From Bradyrhizobium sp. (GTDB lineage Bacteria > Pseudomonadota > Alphaproteobacteria > Rhizobiales > Xanthobacteraceae), in the NCBI GenBank assembly GCA_028290305.1, contig JAQGKC010000161.1, positions 1 through 64,000 of the forward strand: a stretch of DNA of 64,000 nucleotides, given 5' to 3'. Within the stretch, counting starts at the first letter, position 1. The number at the start of each line of letters is the position of its first letter. The notes under the pieces were generated by a model, which was given only the letters and a program-made list of their open reading frames with translations, searched no databases and was not told the origin of the DNA. Below, one piece after another: positions 24,912 to 33,928 of the stretch. A program made the position numbers and the translations under genes.

Positions 24912-25895
24912 CTATTTGTAGGTCCGCCGGTACATCTCCCTAAGATGGCCTTCGACCGTCGTACGCGGATATTTCGGGATGTCGCCACTCTCCAGGCAAG
25001 ACGGCAGGCATTCGACCTCCTGGTCGGGATTGCCGGAAAAGAAAAACGGTACGGAATAACGCTCGCGACCCGAAGCGTTGACGACCCGGTGCACGGTCGA
25101 GCGGAAGCGGTCATTGGTCCAGCGCGCGATCATATCGCCGAGATTGACGACGAAGGTACCTGGAATTGGGGTGGCATGAATCCACTCGCTCTTGGTTTTT
25201 CCCTGAACCTGGAGGCCGCCGACCTCGTCCTGCAAGAGCAGCGTCAGGCCTCCGAAATCGCTGTGCGCGCCAGCCCCCTTCTCGCCGGGCGCAGCATTTG
25301 CAGGCTGCGGGGGATAATGCAGGAGTCGCAGCGTGGCATGCGGGTTGCTACAATAGACCGCGAAATAATCCTCGTCGAGTTGGAGCGCCAACGCCAATCC
25401 CCGCATCAGCTTCCGGCTCAGACCGAGCATGGTGCTGAAGTAGGTTTCGGTCACCGGCCTGAAGTTGGGCATGCCTGCGGGCCAGAGGTTGTTGGGGCCG
25501 TGATTGAAACGCCGCGCCACCACCCGGGGATCGTCGAGCGACAGCTCGGGCCCAATGTAAAAGCTCTCCTTGAGATCGGGCGGCGCCCCGACCTCCAGCG
25601 TCTGCGCCCGCATCGGTTCGAAGCCGCGCTGGCAGAAGGAGAGACTTTTATCGACGGCACTTTTCACCGCCGCGGGGCTATCGAAGAAGCGCTTCGTTTC
25701 GTCGAAAAGCGCATCAATTAAAGCCGCCGACACGCCGTGGTTCGCGATGTAAAAGAAGCCGTTGTCGAGACAGGCCGCACAGAGACGTTCGGCAACAGCT
25801 TTCCGGTCGGTCAACGAACCGGATGAGAGGCCGCCGATATCGATGATCGGCAAAGAGGAATTCGAGACGTGGATGGCTTCGAGTGCGGATTTCAT
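24912..25895 (-). CDS. 2-oxoglutarate/Fe(II) oxygenase, isopenicillin N synthase family
   Basis: A 327-residue non-haem iron oxygenase. The N-terminal DIOX_N part has LPIIDIGGLSSGS and NGFFYIANHGVSAALIDALF. The catalytic core holds the iron triad: His and Asp in AHSDFGGLTLL, the second His in STVHRVVNASG. The 2-oxoglutarate-binding R-x-S is in RERYSVPFFF. Bacterial members oxidise varied small molecules, including xanthine-like and pyrimidine bases in related families, so a base-like substrate is possible given the importer next to it. It lies between the binding protein gene and the hydrolase gene. Confidence 0.88.
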   Translation of the reverse strand: MKSALEAIHVSNSSLPIIDIGGLSSGSLTDRKAVAERLCAACLDNGFFYIANHGVSAALIDALFDETKRFFDSPAAVKSAVDKSLSFCQRGFEPMRAQTLEVGAPPDLKESFYIGPELSLDDPRVVARRFNHGPNNLWPAGMPNFRPVTETYFSTMLGLSRKLMRGLALALQLDEDYFAVYCSNPHATLRLLHYPPQPANAAPGEKGAGAHSDFGGLTLLLQDEVGGLQVQGKTKSEWIHATPIPGTFVVNLGDMIARWTNDRFRSTVHRVVNASGRERYSVPFFFSGNPDQEVECLPSCLESGDIPKYPRTTVEGHLREMYRRTYK

Positions 25896-26017
25896 GGCTG
25901 ATAAGGACGAGCGATGATCGGGGTTAGAACTTCGGCTTTAGTCAAGAAATGTGCCGGCGCCATCTCACCGAGGCGCCGGCACAGCTTCAATCCTCTGGCG
26001 TCGAACTCAGACGTCGC

Positions 26018-27109
26018 TCACTTGGGAACGCTGCCATCTATGCCGTCGACATACCAGTTAAGCGAGTTGAAGGTGGCGTCGGGCATCGCGGCGTTGGCGG
26101 CAACCATTTCTTTGCCGGTATTGTCCTTGATCGGTCCGGCGAAGGGGTTCAGCGTACCGGCGACAATCGCGGCTTTCTTCTCTTCGAAAACTTTCACGGC
26201 GGCGGGCGGGATATCGGGATTGAGCGGCGCCATCACCACCATTCCTTCCTTGATGCCCCAACGGGTGTGCCGATTTCCGGTCCAGCTACCGTCCAGCACT
26301 TTCTTGGTTTCGGCGATGTAGTAGCCGCTCCAGTCTTCCGTCGTGCCCGAGAGCTGGGCCTTCTTGCCGAAGCTGGACATATCGGCGTCAATACTGAAGG
26401 CGTATGTGCCTTTTTCTTGCGCCGCCTGAATCGACGCCGGCGAGTCGGTGTTCTGCGCGACGTTATCGGCACCTTCCGCAATCAGAGTATCGGCCGCTTG
26501 ACGTTCCTTGCCGGGATCGTACCAGGTGTTGACCCAGATAGCCTTTGTCTTGACCTTCGGATTTACGGCCTGCGCGCCAAGGGTCATGGAGTCGACGTTG
26601 CGAATGACGCTGGGAATCGGGAAGGACCCGATGAAGCCAAGCGTGTTGGTCTTCGTCATCTGGCCCGCGAGGGTACCGATCAGATAGAAGCCTTCCTCAA
26701 AGCGCGGCTCATAGACAGAAATATTTGCCGCGGTCTTGAAGCCGTTGACGTGCTCGAATTTAACATCGGGAAACAGCTTGGCGACTTTCTGGAGTGGCTC
26801 CATGTAACCGAACGAGGTTGCGAAGATCAGCTTGTTGCCGTCGGCGGCGAGCTGACGAAAGACCCGTTCGGAATCGGCGGTCTCGGGGACATTTTCCACG
26901 AAGGTGGTCTTGATCGCGGAGCCGAGCGCTTTTTCCAAGCCCAGCCGGCCCATATCGTGCTGTTGCGTCCAGCCGCCGTCGCCGCGCGGACCCAAATAGA
27001 CGAAAGCGACCTTAAGAGGCTCGGCGGCGAAGGCTGCCGCCGGCGCTGCCACCATCAGACCCGTTGCAATGCATAGAGGTAAAGATTTCAAAGTTTTACT
27101 TAGCTGCAT
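26018..27109 (-). CDS. BMP family (PnrA-like) periplasmic binding protein
   Basis: A 363-residue binding protein. After the signal (LPLCIATGLMVAAPAAAFA) comes PLKVAFVYLGPRGDGGWTQQ, the BMP family start, then FVENVPETADSERVFRQLA, IFATSFGYMEPLQKVA and YLIGTLAGQMTKTNTLGFIG. PnrA-type proteins bind purine nucleosides; others bind different ligands (established). The ATG at 27109 has AGGTAAG upstream; the much longer open frame reaching past it lies in the permease gene and is rejected. It is the fourth gene of the importer operon. Confidence 0.9.
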   Translation of the reverse strand: MQLSKTLKSLPLCIATGLMVAAPAAAFAAEPLKVAFVYLGPRGDGGWTQQHDMGRLGLEKALGSAIKTTFVENVPETADSERVFRQLAADGNKLIFATSFGYMEPLQKVAKLFPDVKFEHVNGFKTAANISVYEPRFEEGFYLIGTLAGQMTKTNTLGFIGSFPIPSVIRNVDSMTLGAQAVNPKVKTKAIWVNTWYDPGKERQAADTLIAEGADNVAQNTDSPASIQAAQEKGTYAFSIDADMSSFGKKAQLSGTTEDWSGYYIAETKKVLDGSWTGNRHTRWGIKEGMVVMAPLNPDIPPAAVKVFEEKKAAIVAGTLNPFAGPIKDNTGKEMVAANAAMPDATFNSLNWYVDGIDGSVPK

Positions 27110-27168
27110 GATGCTTACCTTTTTGGTTAGAGCTTGGAACTGCTTGTGGGGACTGGACCGCGAAGCCC

Positions 27169-28089
27169 TCACGCGGCCGAATGAAAGCTGCGGCCAAGAG
27201 AAGCCGGTTGGTTCAGCAGAATCGTTTTGGGATCGCGACAGATGATGACCAGAACGATCACCGTGGCTGCGTAAGGCAACATCGACAAGAACTCGGTCGG
27301 GATCGGCAGGCCGAACCCTTGCGCGAACAGCTGAAACTGGGTGACGCCGCCGAACAGATAGGCCCCGATCACAACACGCGCTGGCTTCCACGTACCGAAC
27401 ACGACAAGCGCGAGCGCAATCCAGCCCTTGCCGGCCGACATGCCTTCGACCCACATCGGCGTCTGCACCAGCGACAGGTAGGCGCCGGCGATACCGGCGG
27501 TCGCGCCACCAAACATCACCGCCAAATAACGGGTCGCCAAGACCGGTTTTCCGATGGCGTGAGCGACACCCGGCGATTCCCCGATCGCGCGCAGCGTCAG
27601 GCCTGCACGGGACTTCGTCAGGAACCATTGCACGCCGAGGAACAGCGCGACCGAAAGATAGACCATGATGTCGTAATGGAACAAAAGATCGCCCAGAACG
27701 GGAATGGCGGTCAGTCCAGGAATTGTGATCGGCGACAGCCGGTTCACCGGCAACCCAGCCAGATTGTAACCGACGAAGGCTGACAGCCCGATCCCGAACA
27801 AAGTCAGCGCGAGACCGGTCGCCACCTGATTGGTCTGCAGGTTCAGCGTGAGAAAACCAAAGATCAGGGACAACGCAACTCCGGCTGCAGCCGCAGCAAT
27901 GAACCCGACCGTATCGCTGCCGGTTGCCCGGGTAGCGGCAAAGCCGGCCACCGCGCCGATCAGCATCATGCCTTCAATGCCGAGATTGAGGACGCCGGAT
28001 CTTTCGACGACGGTTTCGCCGAGCGCGGCATAGATCAGCGGCGTGGCTGCTACCACGGTGCTGGCAATCATTGGAATAAGAGGATTCAT
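27169..28089 (-). CDS. BMP-type ABC transporter permease 2 (NupQ-like)
   Basis: A 306-residue permease with eight to ten helices. AALGETVVERSGVLNLGIEG is the family signature, and NQVATGLALTLFGIGLSAFVG, LRAIGESPGVAHAIG and WIALALVVFGTWKPARV fit the nucleoside-type permeases. It begins within the stop codon of permease 1 (ATGA). The open frame extends far upstream out of frame with permease 1 and is rejected there. Confidence 0.9.
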   Translation of the reverse strand: MNPLIPMIASTVVAATPLIYAALGETVVERSGVLNLGIEGMMLIGAVAGFAATRATGSDTVGFIAAAAAGVALSLIFGFLTLNLQTNQVATGLALTLFGIGLSAFVGYNLAGLPVNRLSPITIPGLTAIPVLGDLLFHYDIMVYLSVALFLGVQWFLTKSRAGLTLRAIGESPGVAHAIGKPVLATRYLAVMFGGATAGIAGAYLSLVQTPMWVEGMSAGKGWIALALVVFGTWKPARVVIGAYLFGGVTQFQLFAQGFGLPIPTEFLSMLPYAATVIVLVIICRDPKTILLNQPASLGRSFHSAA

Positions 28090-29192
28090 ATCGCGCTCTC
28101 CACCGGTGCCGCCGGTTTCGCCGCGGTACTCTCGACTACTCCGACCCGCTTTAGCCGGAAGGTGATGAACAAATCCGCGGCCAGCAGGTAAAACAACAAC
28201 AATCCCTGAAACAGTCCGGTGATCGCGGACGGCAATCCCATCCCCATCTGCGCCGACTCGCCGCCGAGATAAAGCAAGGACATCAGCAACGCGCCGAACA
28301 CGACGCCGATCGGATGCAACCGTCCGATCCAGGCGACAATGATCGCGGCGAAACCATAGCCCGGCGAAATCTGCTGCTGCAGCCGTCCAATCGGGCCCGC
28401 GACTTCGCAAATGCCGGCAAGGCCGGCGGTAGCTCCGCAGAGCATCAGCGCGATCCAGATATTGCGCTTCTCCGAAAAGCCGGCGTAGGCCGCGGCGGCG
28501 GGTGCAAGCCCTGCTACCTGCATCCGAAAGCCGGCAAAGGTCTTCTGGGAGAACACCCAGGCGACCAACGCCAGTACCAGGGCGTAAACGATACCCCAGG
28601 TCACGCGCGTTCCGTTGATAAGAACCGACATGGTCTCGGCGTCCCCGAAGCCTTGCGACTGCGGATAGTTTTGTCCCTGGGGATCGCGCCATGGCCCATG
28701 CACCAGCCAGGACAATAGCAATTGGGCAATGTACACCAGCATCAACGTGACGAGAATTTCGTTGGTGTTGAATCGGGTTCGCAGGAACGCGGGGATCGCA
28801 GCCCAAGCCATCCCGCCGAGGACTCCGGCCAACAGCATCAGCGGCATCGCAAAACTGGAATCGCTTTCACCGAACCAGAGCGCGACGCCACCTCCGGCGA
28901 TCGCGCCCATGGTGAGTTGCCCCTCGGCGCCGATGTTCCAGACGTTAGCCCGAAAGCCCAGGGCCAGACCTAACCCGCACAGCAATAGCGGCGTCGTCTT
29001 CAGCAACAATTCGCCAAAGCCGTAGGTCGTCGACAGCGGCTTGATAAAGAACAGATAGAAAGCTTCCACCGGATCCTTGCCCAACGCGCTGAACAACAAA
29101 AATCCAGTCACGAGCATACCAATCGCCGCCAGCAAAGGCGAAACGACACTCATTGTGGAAGAAGGCGTGGCGCGTCGCTCAAGCCTGAACAT
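28086..29192 (-). CDS. BMP-type ABC transporter permease 1 (NupP-like)
   Basis: A 368-residue permease. LLLCGLGLALGFRANVWNIG and AEGQLTMGAIAGGGVALWFG are the conserved signature; NTNEILVTLMLVYIAQLLLS and GYGFAAIIVAWIGRLHPIGV follow. It overlaps the ATPase gene by 14 bases and the next permease by 4, so the importer is one translationally coupled unit. Confidence 0.9.
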   Translation of the reverse strand: MFRLERRATPSSTMSVVSPLLAAIGMLVTGFLLFSALGKDPVEAFYLFFIKPLSTTYGFGELLLKTTPLLLCGLGLALGFRANVWNIGAEGQLTMGAIAGGGVALWFGESDSSFAMPLMLLAGVLGGMAWAAIPAFLRTRFNTNEILVTLMLVYIAQLLLSWLVHGPWRDPQGQNYPQSQGFGDAETMSVLINGTRVTWGIVYALVLALVAWVFSQKTFAGFRMQVAGLAPAAAAYAGFSEKRNIWIALMLCGATAGLAGICEVAGPIGRLQQQISPGYGFAAIIVAWIGRLHPIGVVFGALLMSLLYLGGESAQMGMGLPSAITGLFQGLLLFYLLAADLFITFRLKRVGVVESTAAKPAAPVESAI

Positions 29193-30759
29193 AGGCAGCC
29201 TCCAGGTGCGAAGCCGCCGGAGCCGAGCCGTCGCTTACGCCATCACCGAATTTTCCGCTCATCCATGTCCCGATTTGCTCGATCGATGTCTCGGCTGGCT
29301 TGACCGAGGGCGAAAGCCGCCCCCCAGCCAGCACCGCGAGCCGATCGCTGATCGTGAAAAGCTCGTCGAGCTCTTCGGATATCACGAGGAGCGCCACGCC
29401 CTGGTCGCGCAGATCAATCAACGCTTGCCGGATCAGTTGTGCAGCCCCGACATCCACACCCCACGTTGGCTGGGCCACGATCATCATTTTGGGCTGCAGC
29501 ATGGTCTCTCTTCCAACGATGTACTTCTGCAGATTTCCGCCTGAAAGACTCGAGGCGACAGATTGCTCGTCGCCGCATTTGACCTTGAAGCGTTCGATGA
29601 CGGCTTTGGAAAAGGTCTTCATGACCGCAGGATGGATCATTCCACTCAGCACCATGCCCTTTCGTGCGCCAGTGAGAAGGGCGTTGTAGGCCAGACTCAT
29701 CGGCGGCACCGCTCCGCGTCCGAGACGCTCTTCGGGAACGAAGGTCAGCCCAAGCGCGCGGCGCTTTGCCGGATTGAGATTGCCAACGGGTTGCCCGAAT
29801 AACCTGATCATCGATCCGCCGCTCAGACGTTCGCCCGAGAGCGCTGTCATCAGTTCTTTCTGACCGTTCCCGGAAACGCCGGCGATGCCTAAGATCTCGC
29901 CGCCCCGCACCTGCATACTGATATCCTTGAGCGACGTGCCAAAGGGATCTGGCGTCGCCAGCGTCAAATGCTCGACATCGAGCCGCACCTCTTGGGGTTC
30001 GCGCGGGGTGAGATGGCATTCCGCCAACTCGCCGCCGATCATCAATCGAGCGAGACTCTCGTTGGTCTCGTTCCGAGGAATCGCGCTGCCGCTGACACGC
30101 CCACCGCGCAATACCGTCGCGGTGTCGCAAAGCGCACGTATTTCGTCGAGCTTGTGGCTGATGTAAAGAATGCTGCATCCTTCCGACGCCAAACGACGAA
30201 GGGTCTTGAACAAGATCAAGACGGCCTGCGGCGTAAGGACAGAGGTGGGTTCATCCATGATCAGAAGCTTGGGCTCTTGAAGCAGGCAACGCACGATCTC
30301 GACGCGCTGCCTCTCGCCTACGGACATGCTGTGAACGAGACGATACGGGTCAATCGGGAGCCCATATTTCTCCGATACCTCGGTTATCTGGGCCGCCAGT
30401 TGCCCCGTCGGGACATGCTCGTCTAATGCCAGGGCGATGTTTTCCCAGACCGTCAGGGTCTCGAACAAGGAGAAATGCTGAAACACCATGCCGATCCCCA
30501 TGCGCCGGGCTTGTGATGGCGCGACGATGGTTTCGTACTGACCATTCCACATGATGGTTCCGACATCAGGTTTGGTGACGCCGTAGATGATCTTCATCAG
30601 CGTGCTTTTGCCGGCACCATTCTCACCCAACACCGCATGAATTTCGCCCGGACGGACGCTCAAGGAGACGTCTTCGTTGGCCACGACGCTCGGGTAGCGC
30701 TTGGTAATGCCGGTAAGAACCAACCGCGGCTTCAGATCTGCCAATTCCGAATGGTCCAT
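29179..30759 (-). CDS. BMP-type ABC transporter ATPase with two nucleotide-binding domains
   Basis: A 526-residue double ATPase of the sugar/nucleoside type. Domain 1 is complete: GENGAGKST, MSVGERQRVEIVRCL, LLIMDEPTSVLTP. Domain 2 is of the degenerate type: GVSGNGQKEL for Walker A, LSGGNLQKYIVGREM-type signature and VAQPTWGVD for Walker B, with VPEERLGRG between. This asymmetry is normal for the family. The ATG at 30759 is preferred over one 20 codons earlier because the domain starts about 14 residues later. It is the first gene of the operon that ends at 24139. Confidence 0.92.
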   Translation of the reverse strand: MDHSELADLKPRLVLTGITKRYPSVVANEDVSLSVRPGEIHAVLGENGAGKSTLMKIIYGVTKPDVGTIMWNGQYETIVAPSQARRMGIGMVFQHFSLFETLTVWENIALALDEHVPTGQLAAQITEVSEKYGLPIDPYRLVHSMSVGERQRVEIVRCLLQEPKLLIMDEPTSVLTPQAVLILFKTLRRLASEGCSILYISHKLDEIRALCDTATVLRGGRVSGSAIPRNETNESLARLMIGGELAECHLTPREPQEVRLDVEHLTLATPDPFGTSLKDISMQVRGGEILGIAGVSGNGQKELMTALSGERLSGGSMIRLFGQPVGNLNPAKRRALGLTFVPEERLGRGAVPPMSLAYNALLTGARKGMVLSGMIHPAVMKTFSKAVIERFKVKCGDEQSVASSLSGGNLQKYIVGRETMLQPKMMIVAQPTWGVDVGAAQLIRQALIDLRDQGVALLVISEELDELFTISDRLAVLAGGRLSPSVKPAETSIEQIGTWMSGKFGDGVSDGSAPAASHLEAAYVQA

Positions 30760-31473
30760 GTTTTCAATCAGCCCCGGCCATAGATAACGCAGCGGCAGCT
30801 GCCGCCTTCGAATGCACAAGCAATCCGCGCGCCAAGCCGGCGAAGCCGGCTCGATTCAGCGGTTAAATCCGACCGCCGGACGCCAATTGGAGCCAAAATT
30901 CAGTGGCCGGCGGGCTAAATTCACCAGCCGGCCAGGCCAAAAATACCTTAGGAGCAGCAAAACCGATTATTGCGATCAAACTGCAACGTCGCCGCCGGCC
31001 CTGTCCAAACGATCAAATTGGCTTCCGCGGCCGGCATTTCGGCGCTGGCTCGCTGATCCGTGGACCATGCGATCTCGAGCAGCCAAGCTGCAAATCAGCG
31101 CTTAGCGATCAGCGACAGCCGTCACAACGGCGTAGCTTCAACTCAAAAGAAAAGCGGCGCCTTCGAAGCCGCGCCACAAGTGTCTGGATGCCGCAAAATG
31201 CCACAACCGAAAATCGTCTGAATTTAATAGTACCGCTCTTGGACGTAGGGCGTCCTCGTAACTCTTGCAGTCTTCGCGGAAATCCACGTGACGCCGCGCT
31301 CGATGCAACGCGACCATACGGGTGTACATGCAGGTATCAGAACGCGAGGTGGGAAAAGCACCTGCGTCCCGCTTATCGCGTGAAGATCGCCGTCGCGCAA
31401 TGTTGCAGAAGCAGAATATGCCAATTAGCATCCACCCTTGCTCATGAATTCCTTTTGGGCTTAAGGAGGTGGA
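30760..31473. other. divergent intergenic region of the catabolic island
   Basis: About 714 bases between the two outward-reading arms. No gene is supported. It is rich in GCCGGC palindromes between about 30830 and 31050 and contains a direct repeat listed separately. Near 31148-31173 a hairpin-like GCGGCGCC...GAAGCCGC is seen. Both arm promoters should lie here. Confidence 0.5.
30896..30932. promoter_or_regulatory. paired direct repeats, two helical turns apart
   Basis: AAATTCAGTGGCCGGC (30896-30911) and AAATTCACCAGCCGGC (30917-30932) match at 13 of 16 positions and start 21 bases apart, so they lie on the same face of the helix. This is the spacing expected of a dimer or tandem operator. 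The protein that would bind is unknown; the IclR protein at 46754 is one candidate. Confidence 0.4.
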
Positions 31474-32334
31474 ATGCCTTACGTTCAGGCGCTTGACGGC
31501 ACTCAACTTTATTACGAAGAGACCGGGACCGGAAGCGCCGTCATTTTCGTCCATGAATTCGCCGGCGACCACCGGACTTGGGAGCCGCAGCTCAGATTTT
31601 TCTCGCGCTCGCATCGATGCATCACGTTCAGTCAGCGCGGCTATCCGCCATCTGATATTCCGGAAGATCCAGCGCGCTATAGCCAGAACATCGCGCGTGA
31701 CGATATTGCTGCCGTTCTCGATGGATTGGGAATCGAGCAGGCTCATGTCGTCGGTCATTCGATGGGTGGCTACACCGCGCTGCATTTCGGCATCCACGCG
31801 CCACAACGCTGCATCTCGGTGGTGGCCGCTGGATGCGGCTGGGGTTCTCTCCCGGATGCCGAACGTTCCGAGGCGATGAAGCGGCAGGCCGCCGAGACCG
31901 GCAAGATGTTTGCCGAAGAAGGTATTACGTCGGCGGCGGCGAAATATGCCGACGCGCCGATGCGTCAGGCCCATAAGAATAAGGACCCGCGCGGTTGGTC
32001 CGAATTCGCACGCATGCTCGGCGAGCATTCCGCGGTGGGCCATTCGCTCACCATGTTCGGTGTGCAACTCAAGCGCCCAACCCTTGGGGAAATGGAAGCC
32101 GAACTGAAGCGCTTCACGCCGCCCTTGCTTGTGATTGTCGGCGACGAAGACGAACCGTGTCTTGAAGGCAGCTTCTTTCTGAAACGCACGGCACCGACCG
32201 CGGCTCTCCTGGTCATTCCTCGCACCGGCCACAACGTCACCAGCGAAGAACCGGACGCATTCAATGCCGCGCTGGCCGAGTTGTTTTTCGCGGCGGAATC
32301 AGGCCGCTGGCTCGCGCACAAGAAGGCCACCTAG
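31474..32334 (+). CDS. alpha/beta hydrolase
   Basis: A 286-residue hydrolase. FVHEFAGDHRTWEPQLRFF is the oxyanion region, GHSMGGYTALH the nucleophile elbow, VGDEDEPC the acid region and PRTGHNVTSEEP the catalytic His. A near-perfect ribosome-binding site (AAGGAGGTGGA) precedes the ATG, so it should be strongly translated. It opens the plus-strand arm and is 13 bases from the deaminase-like gene. Substrate unknown; a carboxylester, enol lactone or C-C bond are possible in such pathways. Confidence 0.88.
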   Translation: MPYVQALDGTQLYYEETGTGSAVIFVHEFAGDHRTWEPQLRFFSRSHRCITFSQRGYPPSDIPEDPARYSQNIARDDIAAVLDGLGIEQAHVVGHSMGGYTALHFGIHAPQRCISVVAAGCGWGSLPDAERSEAMKRQAAETGKMFAEEGITSAAAKYADAPMRQAHKNKDPRGWSEFARMLGEHSAVGHSLTMFGVQLKRPTLGEMEAELKRFTPPLLVIVGDEDEPCLEGSFFLKRTAPTAALLVIPRTGHNVTSEEPDAFNAALAELFFAAESGRWLAHKKAT

Positions 32335-32347
32335 CCGTGCGGAATCG

Positions 32348-33684
32348 ATGAAAACCTGGATTCGCGATCCGATCGCAATGCTGGCGGAAGGAGGCAAGCG
32401 CGGGCTTGTCGTCGAGAATGGCAAGATCATCGAACTTGTCGGGCAGGATGGCCCGGCAACACCCTGCGACGAGATTTTCGATGCCCGGCGGCACGTCATC
32501 ATCCCAGGCCTTGTCAACGCTCATCATCATTTTTTCCAGACGCTGACGCGCGCGCATCCGCAGGCCATCAACAAGGACCTGTTTCCATGGCTGAAGCAGC
32601 TTTATCCGATCTGGGGCGCAGGTCTTGATCGCAATAGCTTCCGTCTCGCCGTACGCGTCGCGCTGACCGAACTGCTGATCTCCGGCTGCAGTACCGCCTC
32701 GGATCACTTGTTCGTCTTTCCGGACGATATGGCCGACGCCGTTGACATCGAGGCCGAAGAAGCTTCGAAACTGGGAATGCGCATCACGCTGACGCGTGGT
32801 GCCATCAATCTCGGCTTTACGGACGGTGGCATTGCCGACGAACGATTGATCCAGGACTACGACACGGTCATCTCCGACTGCGAACGGGTTCTCGCCAAAT
32901 ATCACGATCCGAGCGAAGGCTCTTTCCTGCGCGTCGCCTTGGCCCCGTGCGCTCCTTTCAACGTCACCAAGCAACTCATGATCGATACGGCTGGTCTCGC
33001 CGAGCGGCATAATTGCCTGCTTCATACCTGGGAGAAACCCGCGACGAGGATGCTTATTGTCTTCATCACTTTGGCTGTCGACCACTCGACTACCTCGAAG
33101 AAGTGGGTTGGCTGAATGAACGCGTCTGGCTGGCGCACGGCATCCACTTCAACGATGCGGAGATCGCGCGTCTCGGCAAGCATGGGATGGGAATTTGCCA
33201 CTGTCCGACATCGAACATGGTGCTGTCGTCGGGCATCTGTCGGACCAAGGATCTGGAGGCGGCCGGCGTGACAGTTGGCCTTGGCGTCGACGGCTCCGCC
33301 TCGAACGATAGTTCGAACCTGATGGAGTCGGTCCGACACGCCTTTCTGCTGGGGCGTCTAGCCTACGGCGCATCCTCGATCACTCATCTGGATGCTTTTC
33401 GGTGGGCGACCGAAGGATCCGCCAAGTGTCTCGGACGCCGTGATATCGGCAGAATAGAAGTTGGGCGCCAGGCGGACCTCGCCTGCTTCACCTTGGACGA
33501 ATTGCGGTTTTCCGGAGCGGGTGATCCGATTGCCGCGCTCGTGCTTTGCGGTGCGCACCAGGCCGACCGGGTGATGATCGGCGGCGAATGGCGCGTTACC
33601 GATGGCGTGCCGGTTGGGATGGATCTAGCGCGGCTGCGTTTCGAACATGGCCGAGCAGCTTCCGCGTTCATGACAAGCATATAG
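32348..33684 (+). pseudogene. 8-oxoguanine deaminase-like amidohydrolase, frameshifted
   Basis: The two halves lie in different frames and join near 33022-33030. The first half has the metal motif NAHHHFFQTLTRAHP and LISGCSTASDHLFV; the second has AHGIHF, CHCPTSNMVLSSG and LGVDGSASNDSSNL, the full pattern of the 8-oxoguanine/guanine deaminase-type group. At the joint the family reads LHTHLGET, but here LLHT is followed by tggga, as if four bases were missing. The lost codon is that of the third metal-binding His. Restoring four bases gives about 446 residues, the family length. So this is either a true inactivation or a sequence error. Confidence 0.85.
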
Positions 33685-33928
33685 GTCAGTTGCCAAATCT
33701 GGCGCGTAAACGGTCGATGGTATGCAATTGCACAATTTTCGTATCTTTGTGCTCAATCGCTGATCACACCATCGGATCCGACCCGAAAAAGTCAGTGAAG
33801 CCGACGACCACCCTGCTCAACGGATCGGCTTGACCACCAATCTTCCCCAACCATACTGTTCATGACAATTCCGGCTGCAATGGGTAAATGCCTGGCGTCG
33901 GATTCCAGCACGTTTTGCGGAGTCCTCC

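Noticed and set aside
25949..27076. Plus-strand open frame of 375 codons
   Set aside because: Antisense to the BMP binding protein; composition is Arg- and Gly-rich with no recognisable motif.
27110..27628. A long N-terminal extension of the BMP binding protein
   Set aside because: The extra sequence overlaps the permease gene in another frame; the signal peptide begins at 27109 after AGGTAAG.
31138..32232. Long minus-strand open frame of 364 codons
   Set aside because: Antisense to the alpha/beta hydrolase at 31474, whose plus-strand motifs (GHSMGG, catalytic His) are clear. High GC makes long shadow frames common here.
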